This document shows positions 16,250 to 25,696 of a stretch of 64,000 nt of DNA, one piece after another (the first letter of the stretch is position 1; each line of letters opens with the position of its first letter). The stretch spans positions 1,302,001 to 1,366,000 of the forward strand of contig NZ_CP029188.1 in assembly GCF_003097515.1 (NCBI RefSeq), in the 5' to 3' direction. The stretch is from Streptomyces tirandamycinicus (lineage in GTDB: Bacteria; Actinomycetota; Actinomycetes; Streptomycetales; Streptomycetaceae). Below the pieces are notes generated by a model. The model did not search any database and was not told where the DNA came from. It was given only the letters and a program-made list of their open reading frames with translations. Both the position numbers and the translations under genes were made by a program.

Positions 16250-16281
16250 CCCAGGCGGAGCACACGCTCTGGCCTGGGCCT
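16250..16281 (-). terminator. Probable original terminator of tRNA-Val
   Basis: AAGCCCAGGC and GGCCTGGGCCTT form an imperfect strong hairpin. Before integration this sequence would have stood about 30 bases downstream of the tRNA-Val gene on the minus strand, since the left att repeat at 16308-16351 is the displaced tRNA 3' end. Confidence 0.5.
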
Positions 16282-16307
16282 TTACCAACCAGCTAGCTGG
16301 TCAGCGC

Positions 16308-16351
16308 GGTGGGCGCGGACGGTTTCGAACCGCCGACATCTGCTTTGTAAG
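16308..16351. other. Left attachment site (attL) of the integrated element
   Basis: These 44 bases, starting GGTGGGCGCGGACGGTTTCG, are identical to 41653-41696, the 3' part of the tRNA-Val gene including the anticodon. Sequence diverges at both ends. The left flank reads CGC where the tRNA copy has CT; the right flank reads TTCGCC where it has AGCAGC. A 12-base palindrome CCAGCTAGCTGG stands at 16289-16300. Confidence 0.92.
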
Positions 16352-16486
16352 TTCGCCCGCCCACCCATGCGGCCGTGGGCTTGTGACTACAGCACTGGAG
16401 CGAGACTGTCGCAACGGCCAGTCGGAGTCCGCCGTCGTGCGGTGACGTTGCCGTCAGACACTGCCGTCACGAGCCGCTGAGCCGGT

Positions 16487-17613
16487 CGGCACACCGCCGC
16501 GTCGACGGGGAGGACGGGGTCACCGTCGACCTCGCCATCCTCGAGCGCGGAACACCCCCACCTCGGCGTGGAGGACTCTGGGAGCACGCCGTGAAGCTCG
16601 CGGCGGACCGGAACACCCCCGCGTCGGCGGGGAGAACCCGAGGCTATATCGCGCCTTCTCCGCGATCGTCGGAACACCCCCGCGTCGGCGGGGAGGACCC
16701 GACGCCGTTCCCGACCTCGCAGGGCATGACCGGAACACCCCCGCGTCGGCGGGGAGGACCGTTCCACGTCTGCAGGCCGTGCATGCGGCGGCGGAACACC
16801 CCCGCGTCGGCGGGGAGGACCGCCCGGTCTGTGGTGAGGACAACGGGTTCGTCGGAACACCCCCGCGTCGGCGGGGAGGACATGGCCGTGCCGATCGTGG
16901 CGCGCGCGGAGGACGGAATACCCCCGCGTCGGCGGGGAGGACGCGGTGTTCGGCTTGCACGCCTTGTAGACGTGCGGAACACCCCCGCGTCGGCGGGGAG
17001 GACGACCGGCCCTTCGTGTGGACCGTCCGCAACTGCGGAACACCCCCGCGTCGGCGGGGAGGACGGCCCCTCTCTTCCGGGAGTCCTCCCATGAACCGGA
17101 ACACCCCCGCGTCGGCGGGGAGGACGTCCGGGAGTTCGGAACTCTGGGACTCTGTGCCGGAACACCCCCGCGTCGGCGGGGAGGACGTGGCCTCAGCGAT
17201 GTACGTCGCGTTCGCGGCCGGAACACCCCCGCGTCGGCGGGGAGGACTCGACAAGGGCCCAGCCCTTCCTGGCGATGTGCGGAACACCCCCGCGTCGGCG
17301 GGGAGGACTATGCCTCGTCCTCGGTCCAGTCGGACCGTGACGGAACACCCCCGCGTCGGCGGGGAGGACGCCGCCATGCGGGAGCAGGGCGACCTCCTCG
17401 ACGGAACACCCCCGCGTCGGCGGGGAGGACCGGGCCGTGAAGGTCGGCGTGGGCGCGGTCGGCGGAACACCCCCGCGTCGGCGGGGAGGACCCGTCCCAG
17501 GTGCTGCTCGAACTGCACCGTGTCGGAACACCCCCGCGTCGGCGGGGAGGACGCCGCGTCGAACAAGTCGATCGTGTCGACGGGCGGAACACCCCCGCGT
17601 CGGCGGGGAGGAC
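16487..17613 (-). CRISPR. CRISPR array 1, type I-E, 19 repeats and 18 spacers
   Basis: Repeats are 29 bases with an exact 61-base period, so all spacers are 32 bases. On the minus strand the repeat starts GTCCTCCCCGCCGACG and ends GGGGGTGTTCCG, a type I-E-like hairpin repeat. The two copies farthest from the leader (16487 and 16548) have three mismatches each. The third (16609) and the eighth (16914) have one. Degeneracy at the left end and the leader at 17614 agree that the array is read leftward, divergent from cas3. No two spacers are the same by eye. Confidence 0.97.
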
Positions 17614-17665
17614 ACTTCGTGAGCTGCAGCTTAACTACGGCTTTGCCATCCCTTTACCAAAGCGG
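17614..17665 (-). promoter_or_regulatory. Leader and promoter of CRISPR array 1
   Basis: On the minus strand TTGGTA (17655-17660) and TAGTTA (17632-17637) are spaced 17 bases, a good -35/-10 pair firing into the array. ATGGCAAAGCC begins 36 bases before the first repeat, and TAAGCTGCAG and GAAGT follow. The same block at the same distance precedes array 2. It is probably the acquisition leader recognised by Cas1-Cas2. The rest of the 190-base gap to cas3 holds the cas3 promoter region. Confidence 0.75.
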
Positions 17666-17803
17666 CGACAGCCGTAGATTGGAGATGCGTCACTCAGCAC
17701 GCGACAACCGTAGCCGAGGTCGGCACGGCGTTGTCAGCAGCATGTGCTTCGATCCGGCGCATGGCTACTGCGGAGGGCGCGGTGCGTTGGGGGGGGATGG
17801 TTC

Positions 17804-20662
17804 ATGTCTAGTGTCTCCTGGGGATTCCCCGACCAGTCGCTGTGGGGCAAGTCGAGAGGGTTGGATCCTGAGCTGCCTCCATATCCGCTGGTGCGGCATT
17901 TGATCGATACAGCAGCGATGGCTCTGCACATCTGGGATGTGTATCTGTCAGGCAATCAGCGGCGAAGCATCAGTCAGGGGATGGGTTTCGAGGAGGAACC
18001 AGAGCGGGCGAGGGCCGTGGTCGCGCTGTGTGCTGGGCTGCATGACATTGGGAAGGTCTCAGGCTTTCAGTTCTGCTCCCATAGGGCTCGCGCACATCTG
18101 AGTGCCACCTTCCTGTCCGAACAGGGAGCCCTCGGCAACGAACGGATCGCCCACGACGTGGCCGGGATGCGAGCGGTGTCGGCCGTCCTGGGGGCTCTGG
18201 GTTTCGAGGGCGACGCCGACGAGATGGCGAAGGCGGCGGAGCGGATTGCAGAAATCGTCGGCGGCCACCACGGACGATTCCACCGCAACGAATTCCACGG
18301 CGACCCGCCCTTCCTCGGCGGCCCGGCCTGGGCGCGGCAGCGCGAGGCTCATGCCGTCGCCGTGCATGAACTGCTGGGCTCACCACAAGCGCCAGGGGAG
18401 TTCAAGGCGCCGGCCGCAGCGCTTGTGACGGGGGTGGTGATCCTGGCGGACTGGTTGATGAGTCAGGAGGAGTACCTGTGCCGCCGCCAGCAGGTCCTGG
18501 AGCCCTCCTTGCAAGCTCACTTCACCCAGTCGAAGGCGGACGCCGCGACGCTGCTGGCAGAAGCCGGGTTGACCCCGGTGGATCTGGAACGCAGGGGATT
18601 CTCAGAGACGTACGGCATCAATGGGCAGCCCAATCCCTTGCAGCGGTCCGTGATGGACGAATTGCCGAGCGTGGTACGCGACGCCACCCGCGGCGGCATT
18701 TTGCTCGTCACGGCTGCGCCTGGAGACGGCAAGAGCGAGACAGCCCTGGAGGCCGAGCGGGTCCTGTCCGGGGCATTCGGGACGCGGGGGTTCGCGTTCC
18801 TGCTGCCGACGATGGCGACGAGTGATCAGATGTACAGCCGGATCGCCTCAACGCTTCAGCGGCAGGCGGGCCAGGATGCGGGACTCACGCTCACCCACAG
18901 CATGGCATGGCTGAGCAGCGCATACGCCGACCACGACCTGGTCTCCGGGCAGCGCATTTCGGCTGGTGACGGCGACGAGGAGGAGGGCGAGACCGGCGGG
19001 CGGTGTGAAGCGGACATGCGCCCCCGGCAGTGGCTCCGCGGAGCGAAGCGTCCCTTGCTGGCACAGTTCACGGTTGGCACGGTCGATCAGGCGCTGATGT
19101 CGGTACTGCCGGTGCGGCACAACGCGCTGCGAATGCTGGCTCTGTCGGGCAAGACGTTCATCATCGACGAGGCGCACGCGTACGACCCTTACATGCAGGT
19201 GCTGCTCGGCAGGTTGCTGAACTGGCTCGGCTGGTATGGGGTACCGGTGGTCCTGCTGTCAGCGACTCTGCCCAGGTCAATCAGCGACCGACTCATCAAG
19301 GAATATCTGCAGGGTGTAGGACATGGGCGAAGGTCGTTGCGCGGGAGGACGTTCCCGGCGCCCTATCCGGGCTGGCTGTACGTTGACGGCGCCTCGGCAC
19401 GCGCTACGGAAATCTCAGAGCCTCGGCAACTGGAACAGGCTGCCGCGCGGAGCATGGAGCTGCGCGTGCGTGTGGAGCCGGTAGTCCACGGCGAACGCCC
19501 GGGTTCAAGGGATCGGCTGACCGTCATCGAGCGCTTGCTGGAGCCGGTAGTGCGGGAGAGGGGCGGCTGCGCGCTGGTGGTCTGCAACACCGTGGGCGAC
19601 GCGCAGGAGACGTATATGCGGCTGCGAGAGCGGTTCGACCACCGGTCTCACGCCGAGGGCGGCTGTGTGCAGTTGCTACACGCGCGATTCCCGGGCGACA
19701 TCCGGGAATCGCGGACGGCGGGCGTGACGGACGGGATGGGGCGCCGCGGGCCGCGTCCCGAGCGGCGAATCGTGGTGGCGACGCAGGTCGTCGAGCAGTC
19801 GCTCGATCTGGATGCCGACATCGTCATAAGCGACTTGGCCCCGCTGGCGTTGCTGCTGCAGCGGGCCGGCCGGTGCTGGCGGCACGAGAACTGGTGGGTT
19901 CAGCATGGTCGTCCTTGTGGGCGCGGGCGCCCCGGTTGGGCGAGAGAGCCGCAGTTGGTCGTCCTCGATCCGCTGACGTACGGGGGCGGCGTTCCCCGTC
20001 AGTGGGGCGAGGTGTACCCCAAGTTCCTGCTCACCGAGACGTCGAAAAGGCTGGGCGCGATTTCCGCGGCAACGATCTCGATTCCCGGCGATGTACAGGA
20101 CCTGGTGGAGGCCGTGCATGGGGACCGGTCGGGCCTGTTCGACTGGGAGAACCCCGACCCTCGACGGTCGGCTGCCTGGAATGCCTATCGAGGCAAGGAA
20201 CTGGCGGAGCAAGGCGTGGCAAGCGTGGTCGCCATCCCGGCGGCTCGGAGCGTGCGCAATCTACACGACCTGCACCATCTGCCCGGCAGCGAGGACGAGT
20301 GGGAGCTCTCCACTCGGTTGGGTGCGGACTCCGTGCGGCTGCTGTGCGCGTACGAGCAGGAGAACGGCCGGCTCACCCTTGACATCGCGGGCGAGGAACT
20401 GCTGCCCGACCCCGGCCGGGGCGAGAGAGTGCCTCCGGCCGCGGTGCGGGCCGTGATGCGACGCACCATTCCGGTGCGCGCGGACTGGTTCGGCGCCGAG
20501 GACGTGGAGGCCCTCAGCCCGCCGCTCTCCTGGACAGACCACCCAATGCTGAGCGACCTCCTTGTTCTGCACCAGCGAGTACGCGACGGGAACCCGCAGG
20601 CCGTCCCTGTCGGCGGCAAGTCAGTGATTCTGGACGGCGACTTGGGACTGGTACGAAGGTGA
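17804..20662 (+). CDS. cas3: Type I-E Cas3 HD nuclease-helicase
   Basis: A protein of about 952 aa, normal for Cas3. Start ATG 17804 follows a GGGGGG run; an earlier in-frame start at 17744 has no site. The N-terminal HD nuclease domain has LHDIGK at about residues 79-84 and a GGHHGRFH metal motif. The SF2 helicase follows: Walker A APGDGKSE near residue 305, the DEAH box IIDEAHAYDP near 452, LLSATLP, and motif VI QRAGRCWRH. It is recruited by Cascade to unwind and degrade the displaced strand of targeted DNA. It is divergent from array 1 and separated from cse1 by 161 bases, so it may have its own promoter. Confidence 0.95.
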   Translation: MSSVSWGFPDQSLWGKSRGLDPELPPYPLVRHLIDTAAMALHIWDVYLSGNQRRSISQGMGFEEEPERARAVVALCAGLHDIGKVSGFQFCSHRARAHLSATFLSEQGALGNERIAHDVAGMRAVSAVLGALGFEGDADEMAKAAERIAEIVGGHHGRFHRNEFHGDPPFLGGPAWARQREAHAVAVHELLGSPQAPGEFKAPAAALVTGVVILADWLMSQEEYLCRRQQVLEPSLQAHFTQSKADAATLLAEAGLTPVDLERRGFSETYGINGQPNPLQRSVMDELPSVVRDATRGGILLVTAAPGDGKSETALEAERVLSGAFGTRGFAFLLPTMATSDQMYSRIASTLQRQAGQDAGLTLTHSMAWLSSAYADHDLVSGQRISAGDGDEEEGETGGRCEADMRPRQWLRGAKRPLLAQFTVGTVDQALMSVLPVRHNALRMLALSGKTFIIDEAHAYDPYMQVLLGRLLNWLGWYGVPVVLLSATLPRSISDRLIKEYLQGVGHGRRSLRGRTFPAPYPGWLYVDGASARATEISEPRQLEQAAARSMELRVRVEPVVHGERPGSRDRLTVIERLLEPVVRERGGCALVVCNTVGDAQETYMRLRERFDHRSHAEGGCVQLLHARFPGDIRESRTAGVTDGMGRRGPRPERRIVVATQVVEQSLDLDADIVISDLAPLALLLQRAGRCWRHENWWVQHGRPCGRGRPGWAREPQLVVLDPLTYGGGVPRQWGEVYPKFLLTETSKRLGAISAATISIPGDVQDLVEAVHGDRSGLFDWENPDPRRSAAWNAYRGKELAEQGVASVVAIPAARSVRNLHDLHHLPGSEDEWELSTRLGADSVRLLCAYEQENGRLTLDIAGEELLPDPGRGERVPPAAVRAVMRRTIPVRADWFGAEDVEALSPPLSWTDHPMLSDLLVLHQRVRDGNPQAVPVGGKSVILDGDLGLVRR

Positions 20663-20823
20663 GCCGCCAGGCCGGTGTGTGGAGATGCCGGACATCCGGA
20701 GTTCGGGCCCAGTTGTCAGTGGCTGGTGCTTAGATGACGCAACGACGCCCAAGGGCCCCGGCAGGCAGTACGCGCCATTCCTGGGCGTCATGTCGATGAA
20801 CGTGTGAACGAAGGGGTTTTCAC

Positions 20824-22407
20824 GTGAGTGGGGGGTTCGATCTGCGGGACGAGCCGTGGATCCCGGTGCGCTTGCTGACGGGTGAATCGGCTCGCTTCGG
20901 GTTCCGTCGGCTGTTTGCGCGGGCGCACGAGATCGAGGATCTGGAGCTGCCGGTACCGCCGGCAGCGTCGGGTCTACTGCGGATCCTGGCAGCGATGACA
21001 GCCCGGATCGCGCAGAACGCGGGTATCCGGCTCGACGACGCAGACACGGCAGAGGAAATCGAAGAGTGGGACGCGCTGCGCGACCGGGTGCTGGCGCGGG
21101 GGCGGTTCGACTCGGTTGCCGTGAACGCGTACTTCGACAAGGAGATACCGGAGGGACGCTTCGATCTGTTCGACGACAGCCGACCGTTCCTGCAGGACCC
21201 GCGGCTGGTCCGGGAGTGCATCGACACGAAGGGTGCGCCGAATCCGTCGGGGGTTAACAAGCTGGTCCTCGGGCGTCCTACGGGCGTCAACGGTGCCGTG
21301 CTGTTCGGGCACTTCACGGACACGAATCCGGTGCCGGTTCCGGCCGCCGAGGCGGTCTGGCACCTGATCGCCCAGTTGTACTACGGGCCGTCCGGGCAGT
21401 GCACGCCTCGCAGGATCACCGAACACCGGGCAGGGAGCGGCGACGCGGCTCCGCTGCGCAAGTCGGTCTCGTACTTCCCGTGGGCGCCGACTCTGTTCGC
21501 CAGCCTGGTTCTGGCCGTGCCCAGCCCGCGGATCGCTGTCGAGACGGAGGGGAGGGACGCCTGCCCGTGGGAGGGGGAACTGCCGGATCCACTGCAGCCG
21601 CTTGCCTCCATGACTTGGCCGGGACGCATGCTGACCGGGCGGTTCCGGCACGCGGTTCTGCTGGTGCCTTCCGCGGATCGCCGCTCGGTGGTCGACGCTT
21701 ACATCACCTGGTCCACGCACGAGCCGCCGCGGGAGGTACGCGACCCGTTCCTGATCCTCGACCGGCGCAAGGACGGGGGATTCCACGCCCGGGAGGCGGA
21801 CGGTGCACGGGCCCTGTGGCGGGATGTCGACGCCCTGCTGCTGGCCGACAGCCTGCAGGACGCGCTCAGGCCGCCCGCCCTGGAGGGGCTGCCGAAGCGG
21901 CTGCTGGCGACCCTGCGAGTGCGGGCGTACGGCTTCGAGCAGGACGGCCAGCAGAAGGACAGCGTCTGGTTCCAAGCCACAACACCACCCGTGCTGCGCT
22001 GGCAGGAGGAGGCGGAGCCGGCGATGGCCCACCACCTAGCCCGCTGTCACCGGGTCGGTGAGGATGCCGGCCGCCGACTCGAGTTTGCTGCCAAGGTCGC
22101 GTGGAAGATCGCCACCGACGTGAACACGGATGTCTCCCCCAGGGCGAAGGTGAAGATCGATCACCGCAAGCCGGGCCCGTGGGCCAGCGCTGCGCTAACC
22201 CGCTACTGGCCCGCCGCCGAGAAGCAGTTCTGGCGGCTGGCTGCGACTGACCGCCTCAACTCCCCGATCGAACAGCCATTCGTCGATGCGGCGCTGGCCG
22301 CGCTCGACGAGGCGATCGGGCAGGCGAACCGCGCCGATATCCGCGTGGCACGCGCCAGCAGCCGAGCCCGGGCGATCATCCGCGGTCTGCTCCTTCCGCC
22401 CCGCTGA
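20824..22407 (+). CDS. casA: Cascade large subunit Cse1 (CasA)
   Basis: A protein of 527 aa. The GTG at 20824 is preceded by AAGGGG. The N-terminus FDLRDEPWIPVRLLTGESAR is the Cse1 signature. A loop YGPSGQCTPRRI near residue 190 matches the region that contacts the PAM in other Cse1 proteins. The C-terminal part is helical, as expected for the four-helix bundle that recruits Cas3. It binds the 5' end of the crRNA complex and recognises PAM. It starts the effector operon; a gap of 104 bases precedes cse2. Confidence 0.93.
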   Translation: MSGGFDLRDEPWIPVRLLTGESARFGFRRLFARAHEIEDLELPVPPAASGLLRILAAMTARIAQNAGIRLDDADTAEEIEEWDALRDRVLARGRFDSVAVNAYFDKEIPEGRFDLFDDSRPFLQDPRLVRECIDTKGAPNPSGVNKLVLGRPTGVNGAVLFGHFTDTNPVPVPAAEAVWHLIAQLYYGPSGQCTPRRITEHRAGSGDAAPLRKSVSYFPWAPTLFASLVLAVPSPRIAVETEGRDACPWEGELPDPLQPLASMTWPGRMLTGRFRHAVLLVPSADRRSVVDAYITWSTHEPPREVRDPFLILDRRKDGGFHAREADGARALWRDVDALLLADSLQDALRPPALEGLPKRLLATLRVRAYGFEQDGQQKDSVWFQATTPPVLRWQEEAEPAMAHHLARCHRVGEDAGRRLEFAAKVAWKIATDVNTDVSPRAKVKIDHRKPGPWASAALTRYWPAAEKQFWRLAATDRLNSPIEQPFVDAALAALDEAIGQANRADIRVARASSRARAIIRGLLLPPR

Positions 22408-22511
22408 GTTCTCTGCGCCACTGACTCCTCGTCGTAGGGCTCGGCACATCACCGGTCCGCCGTTCGGCAATGTCCTTCCCCATCCCTTCGACTCCCCCTG
22501 GGGGATGCTTC

Positions 22512-23150
22512 ATGACCATTTTCGCGTCGGTGGCTGCGCAGCCACCGACCAAACCCCTACGTCCGTCCGACACATTCGTCGCCCACGTCCTCTCTCTGTG
22601 CGAGAGCAAGAAGGCCCAGGCCGACCTGCGGACAGGCCTCGCTCTACCGGTCGAGCGCTGCAACTACCTGCACCGCTACCTCGTCCCGCGTTTGTCCGAG
22701 CGCCTCCATCCCGACGCCAAGCGGGCCCACTACGCGGTCGCTGCTCTGATCGCCGCCCGGCCGCGCTCCGCCCGCGAGGCCACGGCGCATGAGGCCAAGG
22801 GAGCCCGGGCGCTCGCCGACTGGCACCTGCGTCCGAACCTGGGCGCTGCGCTGGCCGAGGGCGCGCGGAAGGGCGTGCTCAAGCCCGACTCCGCCGAGGG
22901 CGACCTGCATCTCATGGCCCGACAGAGCAGTGAGGCGATCCACCCGAGGCTGCCGGCGCTAACCCGGCATCTGCTGACTGGCGGCGTCGCCATCGACTGG
23001 GCGGTCATGTTGGAGGACCTGTCCTGGTGGAACCGCAAGCGCGACATCATCGCCACCCGCTGGCTGGAGAGCTACTTCCGCGTCAGCGACGCACACGGCG
23101 ACTCCGGCATCGAAGACCAGACTCCGAAGAGCAGCGAGGAGAACAACTAA
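22512..23150 (+). CDS. casB: Cascade small subunit Cse2 (CasB)
   Basis: A protein of 212 aa, alpha-helical. GGGGGA lies a few bases before the ATG at 22512; a start 14 codons upstream has no site. The region SKKAQADLRTGLALPVERCN, then YLHRYLVPRL, matches the Cse2 pattern of a basic helix followed by a short aromatic motif. Near the C-terminus VAIDWAVMLEDLSWW resembles the family motif preceding the final helix. Two Cse2 copies line the belly of Cascade and stabilise target and non-target strands. Cas7 follows after one base. Confidence 0.9.
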   Translation: MTIFASVAAQPPTKPLRPSDTFVAHVLSLCESKKAQADLRTGLALPVERCNYLHRYLVPRLSERLHPDAKRAHYAVAALIAARPRSAREATAHEAKGARALADWHLRPNLGAALAEGARKGVLKPDSAEGDLHLMARQSSEAIHPRLPALTRHLLTGGVAIDWAVMLEDLSWWNRKRDIIATRWLESYFRVSDAHGDSGIEDQTPKSSEENN

Positions 23151-23151
23151 A

Positions 23152-24282
23152 ATGTCCCTCTACCTGGACCTGAGCGCCCTGCAGTCGGTACCCGCCGCAA
23201 ACCTGAACCGAGACGACCTGGGCTCGCCCAAGCAGGTGCGGTACGGCAACGCACCGAGGATCCGTGTCTCCAGCCAGTCCTGGAAGCGAGTCATCCGGCA
23301 CGGTGTCGAGCAGGACCTCGGCGAGAAGGCCGCTCGCACTCGCATGGTGCCGGTGAAGGTAAAGCAGGCTCTGATGCAGGCCGGTTGGCCCGAGGAGCTT
23401 GCCGCGTTCGCAGGAGCGCAGGTCGCCGCCAGCGCCGGCAAGAAGGGCATCGGCACCGAAAAGCAGGGGCACACCTCAGTGCTGCTCTTCCTGCCCGAAG
23501 CCGCCATCGCCGAACTGGTCGCCATCTGCGCCGAGCACCGCGAGGCGCTGGAGAAGGCCCAGGGCAAGAGGAACGCCGGGCAACTGCTGTCCCCCGACAG
23601 GATCGAGGAGATCCTCAAGCGGCGCACCGCATCCATCAGCCTGCTCGGACGGATGCTGGCCGAGCTCCCGGACGCCAACGTGGACGGTGCCGCGCAGGTT
23701 GCGCACGCCTTCACCACGCATGCCGCCGAGCCGCAGCGTGACTACTTCACCGCCGTCGACGACTGGCTCGGACAGGCCGAGACCGGCAGCGGGCACCTAG
23801 ACACTGCCGAGTTCAGCGCCGGCGTCTTCTACCGCTTCGCCACGGTCAACATCACCGACCTGATGAAGAACCTGGAGGGAGACACCAAGGCAGCCCGCAC
23901 GGTGCTGGGTTCGTTTGCCGAGCACTTCCTGCTCTCGCTACCGCAGGCCAAGCGCACAAGCACCGCCCCGCACACCCTGCCCGACCTCGCCTACCTCGCC
24001 GTCCGACAGCACCGCCCGCTCTCATTGGCCGCCGCGTTCGAAGCTCCGGTGACCGCGGACGGGCTCGGCGGCTTCGCCAAGCCGTCTCGGTCCACGCTCG
24101 CCTCGTACGCGCACAACATCAACCGGCTGACCGGCGACGACCGCCATCGGCCCTTCCACGGCCACGCCACCATCGCCCCGGAAGAACAACTCGCCGGGCT
24201 CGGCGGTGCCCACGACTCGTACGGCGACCTGATCGAAGCCGCCTTGGAGGCCGCGCTCCCCGAGTCCGGTGAACAGCGGTGA
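23152..24282 (+). CDS. cas7e: Cascade backbone Cas7 (Cse4/CasC)
   Basis: A protein of 376 aa. GAGGAG precedes the ATG. The N-terminus YLDLSALQSVPAANLNRDDL, followed by GSPKQVRYGNAPRIRVSSQ and WKRVIR, is the diagnostic Cse4 signature. This RAMP protein polymerises along the crRNA spacer, six copies in characterised I-E complexes. The stop overlaps the GTG start of cas5, so translation is coupled. Length is typical. Confidence 0.95.
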   Translation: MSLYLDLSALQSVPAANLNRDDLGSPKQVRYGNAPRIRVSSQSWKRVIRHGVEQDLGEKAARTRMVPVKVKQALMQAGWPEELAAFAGAQVAASAGKKGIGTEKQGHTSVLLFLPEAAIAELVAICAEHREALEKAQGKRNAGQLLSPDRIEEILKRRTASISLLGRMLAELPDANVDGAAQVAHAFTTHAAEPQRDYFTAVDDWLGQAETGSGHLDTAEFSAGVFYRFATVNITDLMKNLEGDTKAARTVLGSFAEHFLLSLPQAKRTSTAPHTLPDLAYLAVRQHRPLSLAAAFEAPVTADGLGGFAKPSRSTLASYAHNINRLTGDDRHRPFHGHATIAPEEQLAGLGGAHDSYGDLIEAALEAALPESGEQR

Positions 24283-25049
24283 GCGGACTGTTGCTGCGCT
24301 TGGCCGGCCCGCTGCAGTCATGGGGCGAACGCTCGGCGTTCACCGCCGTGCGGGACACGGCGCCGTTCCCCACCCGCTCGGCCCTGATTGGGCTGTTCGC
24401 CGCGGCCGAGGGCATCGGCCGTGGCGGCGGGCTCGCCCGGTACGAAAGCCTCGAATTCATTGTCCGCGTCGACCGGCCAGGTATTCGGTTGATCGACTAC
24501 CACACCGTCGGAGGCGGCCTGCCCAAGGCACGCACCGCTGCCACCAGCGGCGGCAGCAACAAGGGCGCAGCCGTGATCACCCGCCGTCACTACCTGGCCG
24601 ACGCAGTATTCGCCGTCGCCGTCGCCGGACCCGACAAGGACCTCACCCGCCTCGCCGGCGCCCTGCGCCATCCGCACTGGGCGCCCTACCTTGGCCGCCG
24701 CTCCTGCGTCCCGGACGAGCCGTTCCTGCTACGCGACCATGTCCAGGACCCGGACGAGGAACTGCGCGCCCACGTGCCCGTGAGCCAGACGCCTCCGCAC
24801 GACGGCAGCGATCTCGTAGTCGACTTCCTTTACGAGCGGATGCCGACCGACGTGGCCGCGGCGGCCGTCGACGTTCTCACCGCCAACGACGCCCCGGTCA
24901 GCTTCGCCCAGCACTCGCGCAGCCACACCACCCGCCGGCTGTACCGGACAGCGAGGGTTGTCCCAAACAGGCTGGCCACGCCACACCACACCTTGATGCA
25001 GCAACTGATCGAGTACGCACACGACGAGAACACCGAGGAAGGCGCATGA
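24279..25049 (+). CDS. cas5e: Cascade Cas5e (CasD)
   Basis: A protein of 256 aa. The GTGA overlap with cas7 places the start at 24279. LLLRLAGPLQSWGERSAFTA, then VRDTAPFPTRSALIGLFAAA, is the Cas5e N-terminal RAMP motif. A glycine-rich stretch GGGLPKARTAATSGGSN with a RRHYLADAVFAVAV strand follows. Cas5 caps the 5' handle of the crRNA and contacts Cse1. The stop overlaps the cas6e start in ATGA. Confidence 0.94.
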   Translation: MSGLLLRLAGPLQSWGERSAFTAVRDTAPFPTRSALIGLFAAAEGIGRGGGLARYESLEFIVRVDRPGIRLIDYHTVGGGLPKARTAATSGGSNKGAAVITRRHYLADAVFAVAVAGPDKDLTRLAGALRHPHWAPYLGRRSCVPDEPFLLRDHVQDPDEELRAHVPVSQTPPHDGSDLVVDFLYERMPTDVAAAAVDVLTANDAPVSFAQHSRSHTTRRLYRTARVVPNRLATPHHTLMQQLIEYAHDENTEEGA

Positions 25050-25696
25050 CCGACGACGCGGTGATCGCCCGCATCCGACTCAACCCGCACAGCAGGCCTG
25101 TCCAACGTGACTTGCGAGACGCGACTCAGATGCACCGCACCGTGATGCGTATGGTCCCCGACTCCCTCGGCGACTCGCCCCGTCACAAGGCCGGGCTTCT
25201 CTACCGGCTGGACGAGACCACCGACTCCAGCACTCTGCTCGTCCAGGCCTCACAACTCGACCCCACCCTGCTGCCGAGCGGATACGGCCTCGCCGACGTC
25301 AAGAGCCTGGCTCCGATGTTCAACGCGCTCCGCGAGGGGCTCGCCGTCCGCTACCGCATCGTCCTCAACCCCTCCAAGCGCGAACGCCTGTCACTGGCGG
25401 AGAAGGGCAAGCGCGGCCGCGTAGTGCCTCTCTCGGGGCCGGACGCCGACGCATGGTGGCTGCGCCGCGCTGCTGAGGCCGGCCTGCAACTCCACGTCCT
25501 CACTCCGACCAACCTGGACGCCGTCCGCCCCCGTGGCAAGGACGCCCCACCCATGCGACACAGCCTGCTGCGCTACGACGGAACCGCGACCGTCACCGAT
25601 CCGGCGGCGCTCACCGACGCAGTCCTGACAGGCATCGGCCGCGGCAAGCCGTACGGAGCCGGCTTGCTCAGCCTCGCCCCGGCGACCACCGCATGA
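25046..25696 (+). CDS. cas6e: crRNA endoribonuclease Cas6e (CasE)
   Basis: A protein of 216 aa. The ATG at 25046 overlaps the cas5 stop; GAGGAAGG lies just upstream. RDLRDATQMHRTVMRMVPD matches the Cse3 motif around the catalytic His, here His30. The C-terminal glycine-rich loop reads GRGKPYGAGLLSLAPA, the RAMP signature. It cuts the repeat hairpin of the precursor RNA, leaving the 8-base 5' handle, and stays bound at the 3' stem-loop. The repeat in both arrays has the expected GC stem (CCCCGC/GCGGGG). The gene overlaps cas1 by four bases. Confidence 0.95.
   Translation: MTDDAVIARIRLNPHSRPVQRDLRDATQMHRTVMRMVPDSLGDSPRHKAGLLYRLDETTDSSTLLVQASQLDPTLLPSGYGLADVKSLAPMFNALREGLAVRYRIVLNPSKRERLSLAEKGKRGRVVPLSGPDADAWWLRRAAEAGLQLHVLTPTNLDAVRPRGKDAPPMRHSLLRYDGTATVTDPAALTDAVLTGIGRGKPYGAGLLSLAPATTA

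Noticed and set aside
16308..16351. Second tRNA-Val gene
   Set aside because: Only the 3' half from the anticodon is present; the D-arm and 5' acceptor strand are missing. It is the att copy.
22408..22511. Extra gene between cse1 and cse2
   Set aside because: Only 104 bases, without a frame of protein character. It holds the cse2 ribosome site.
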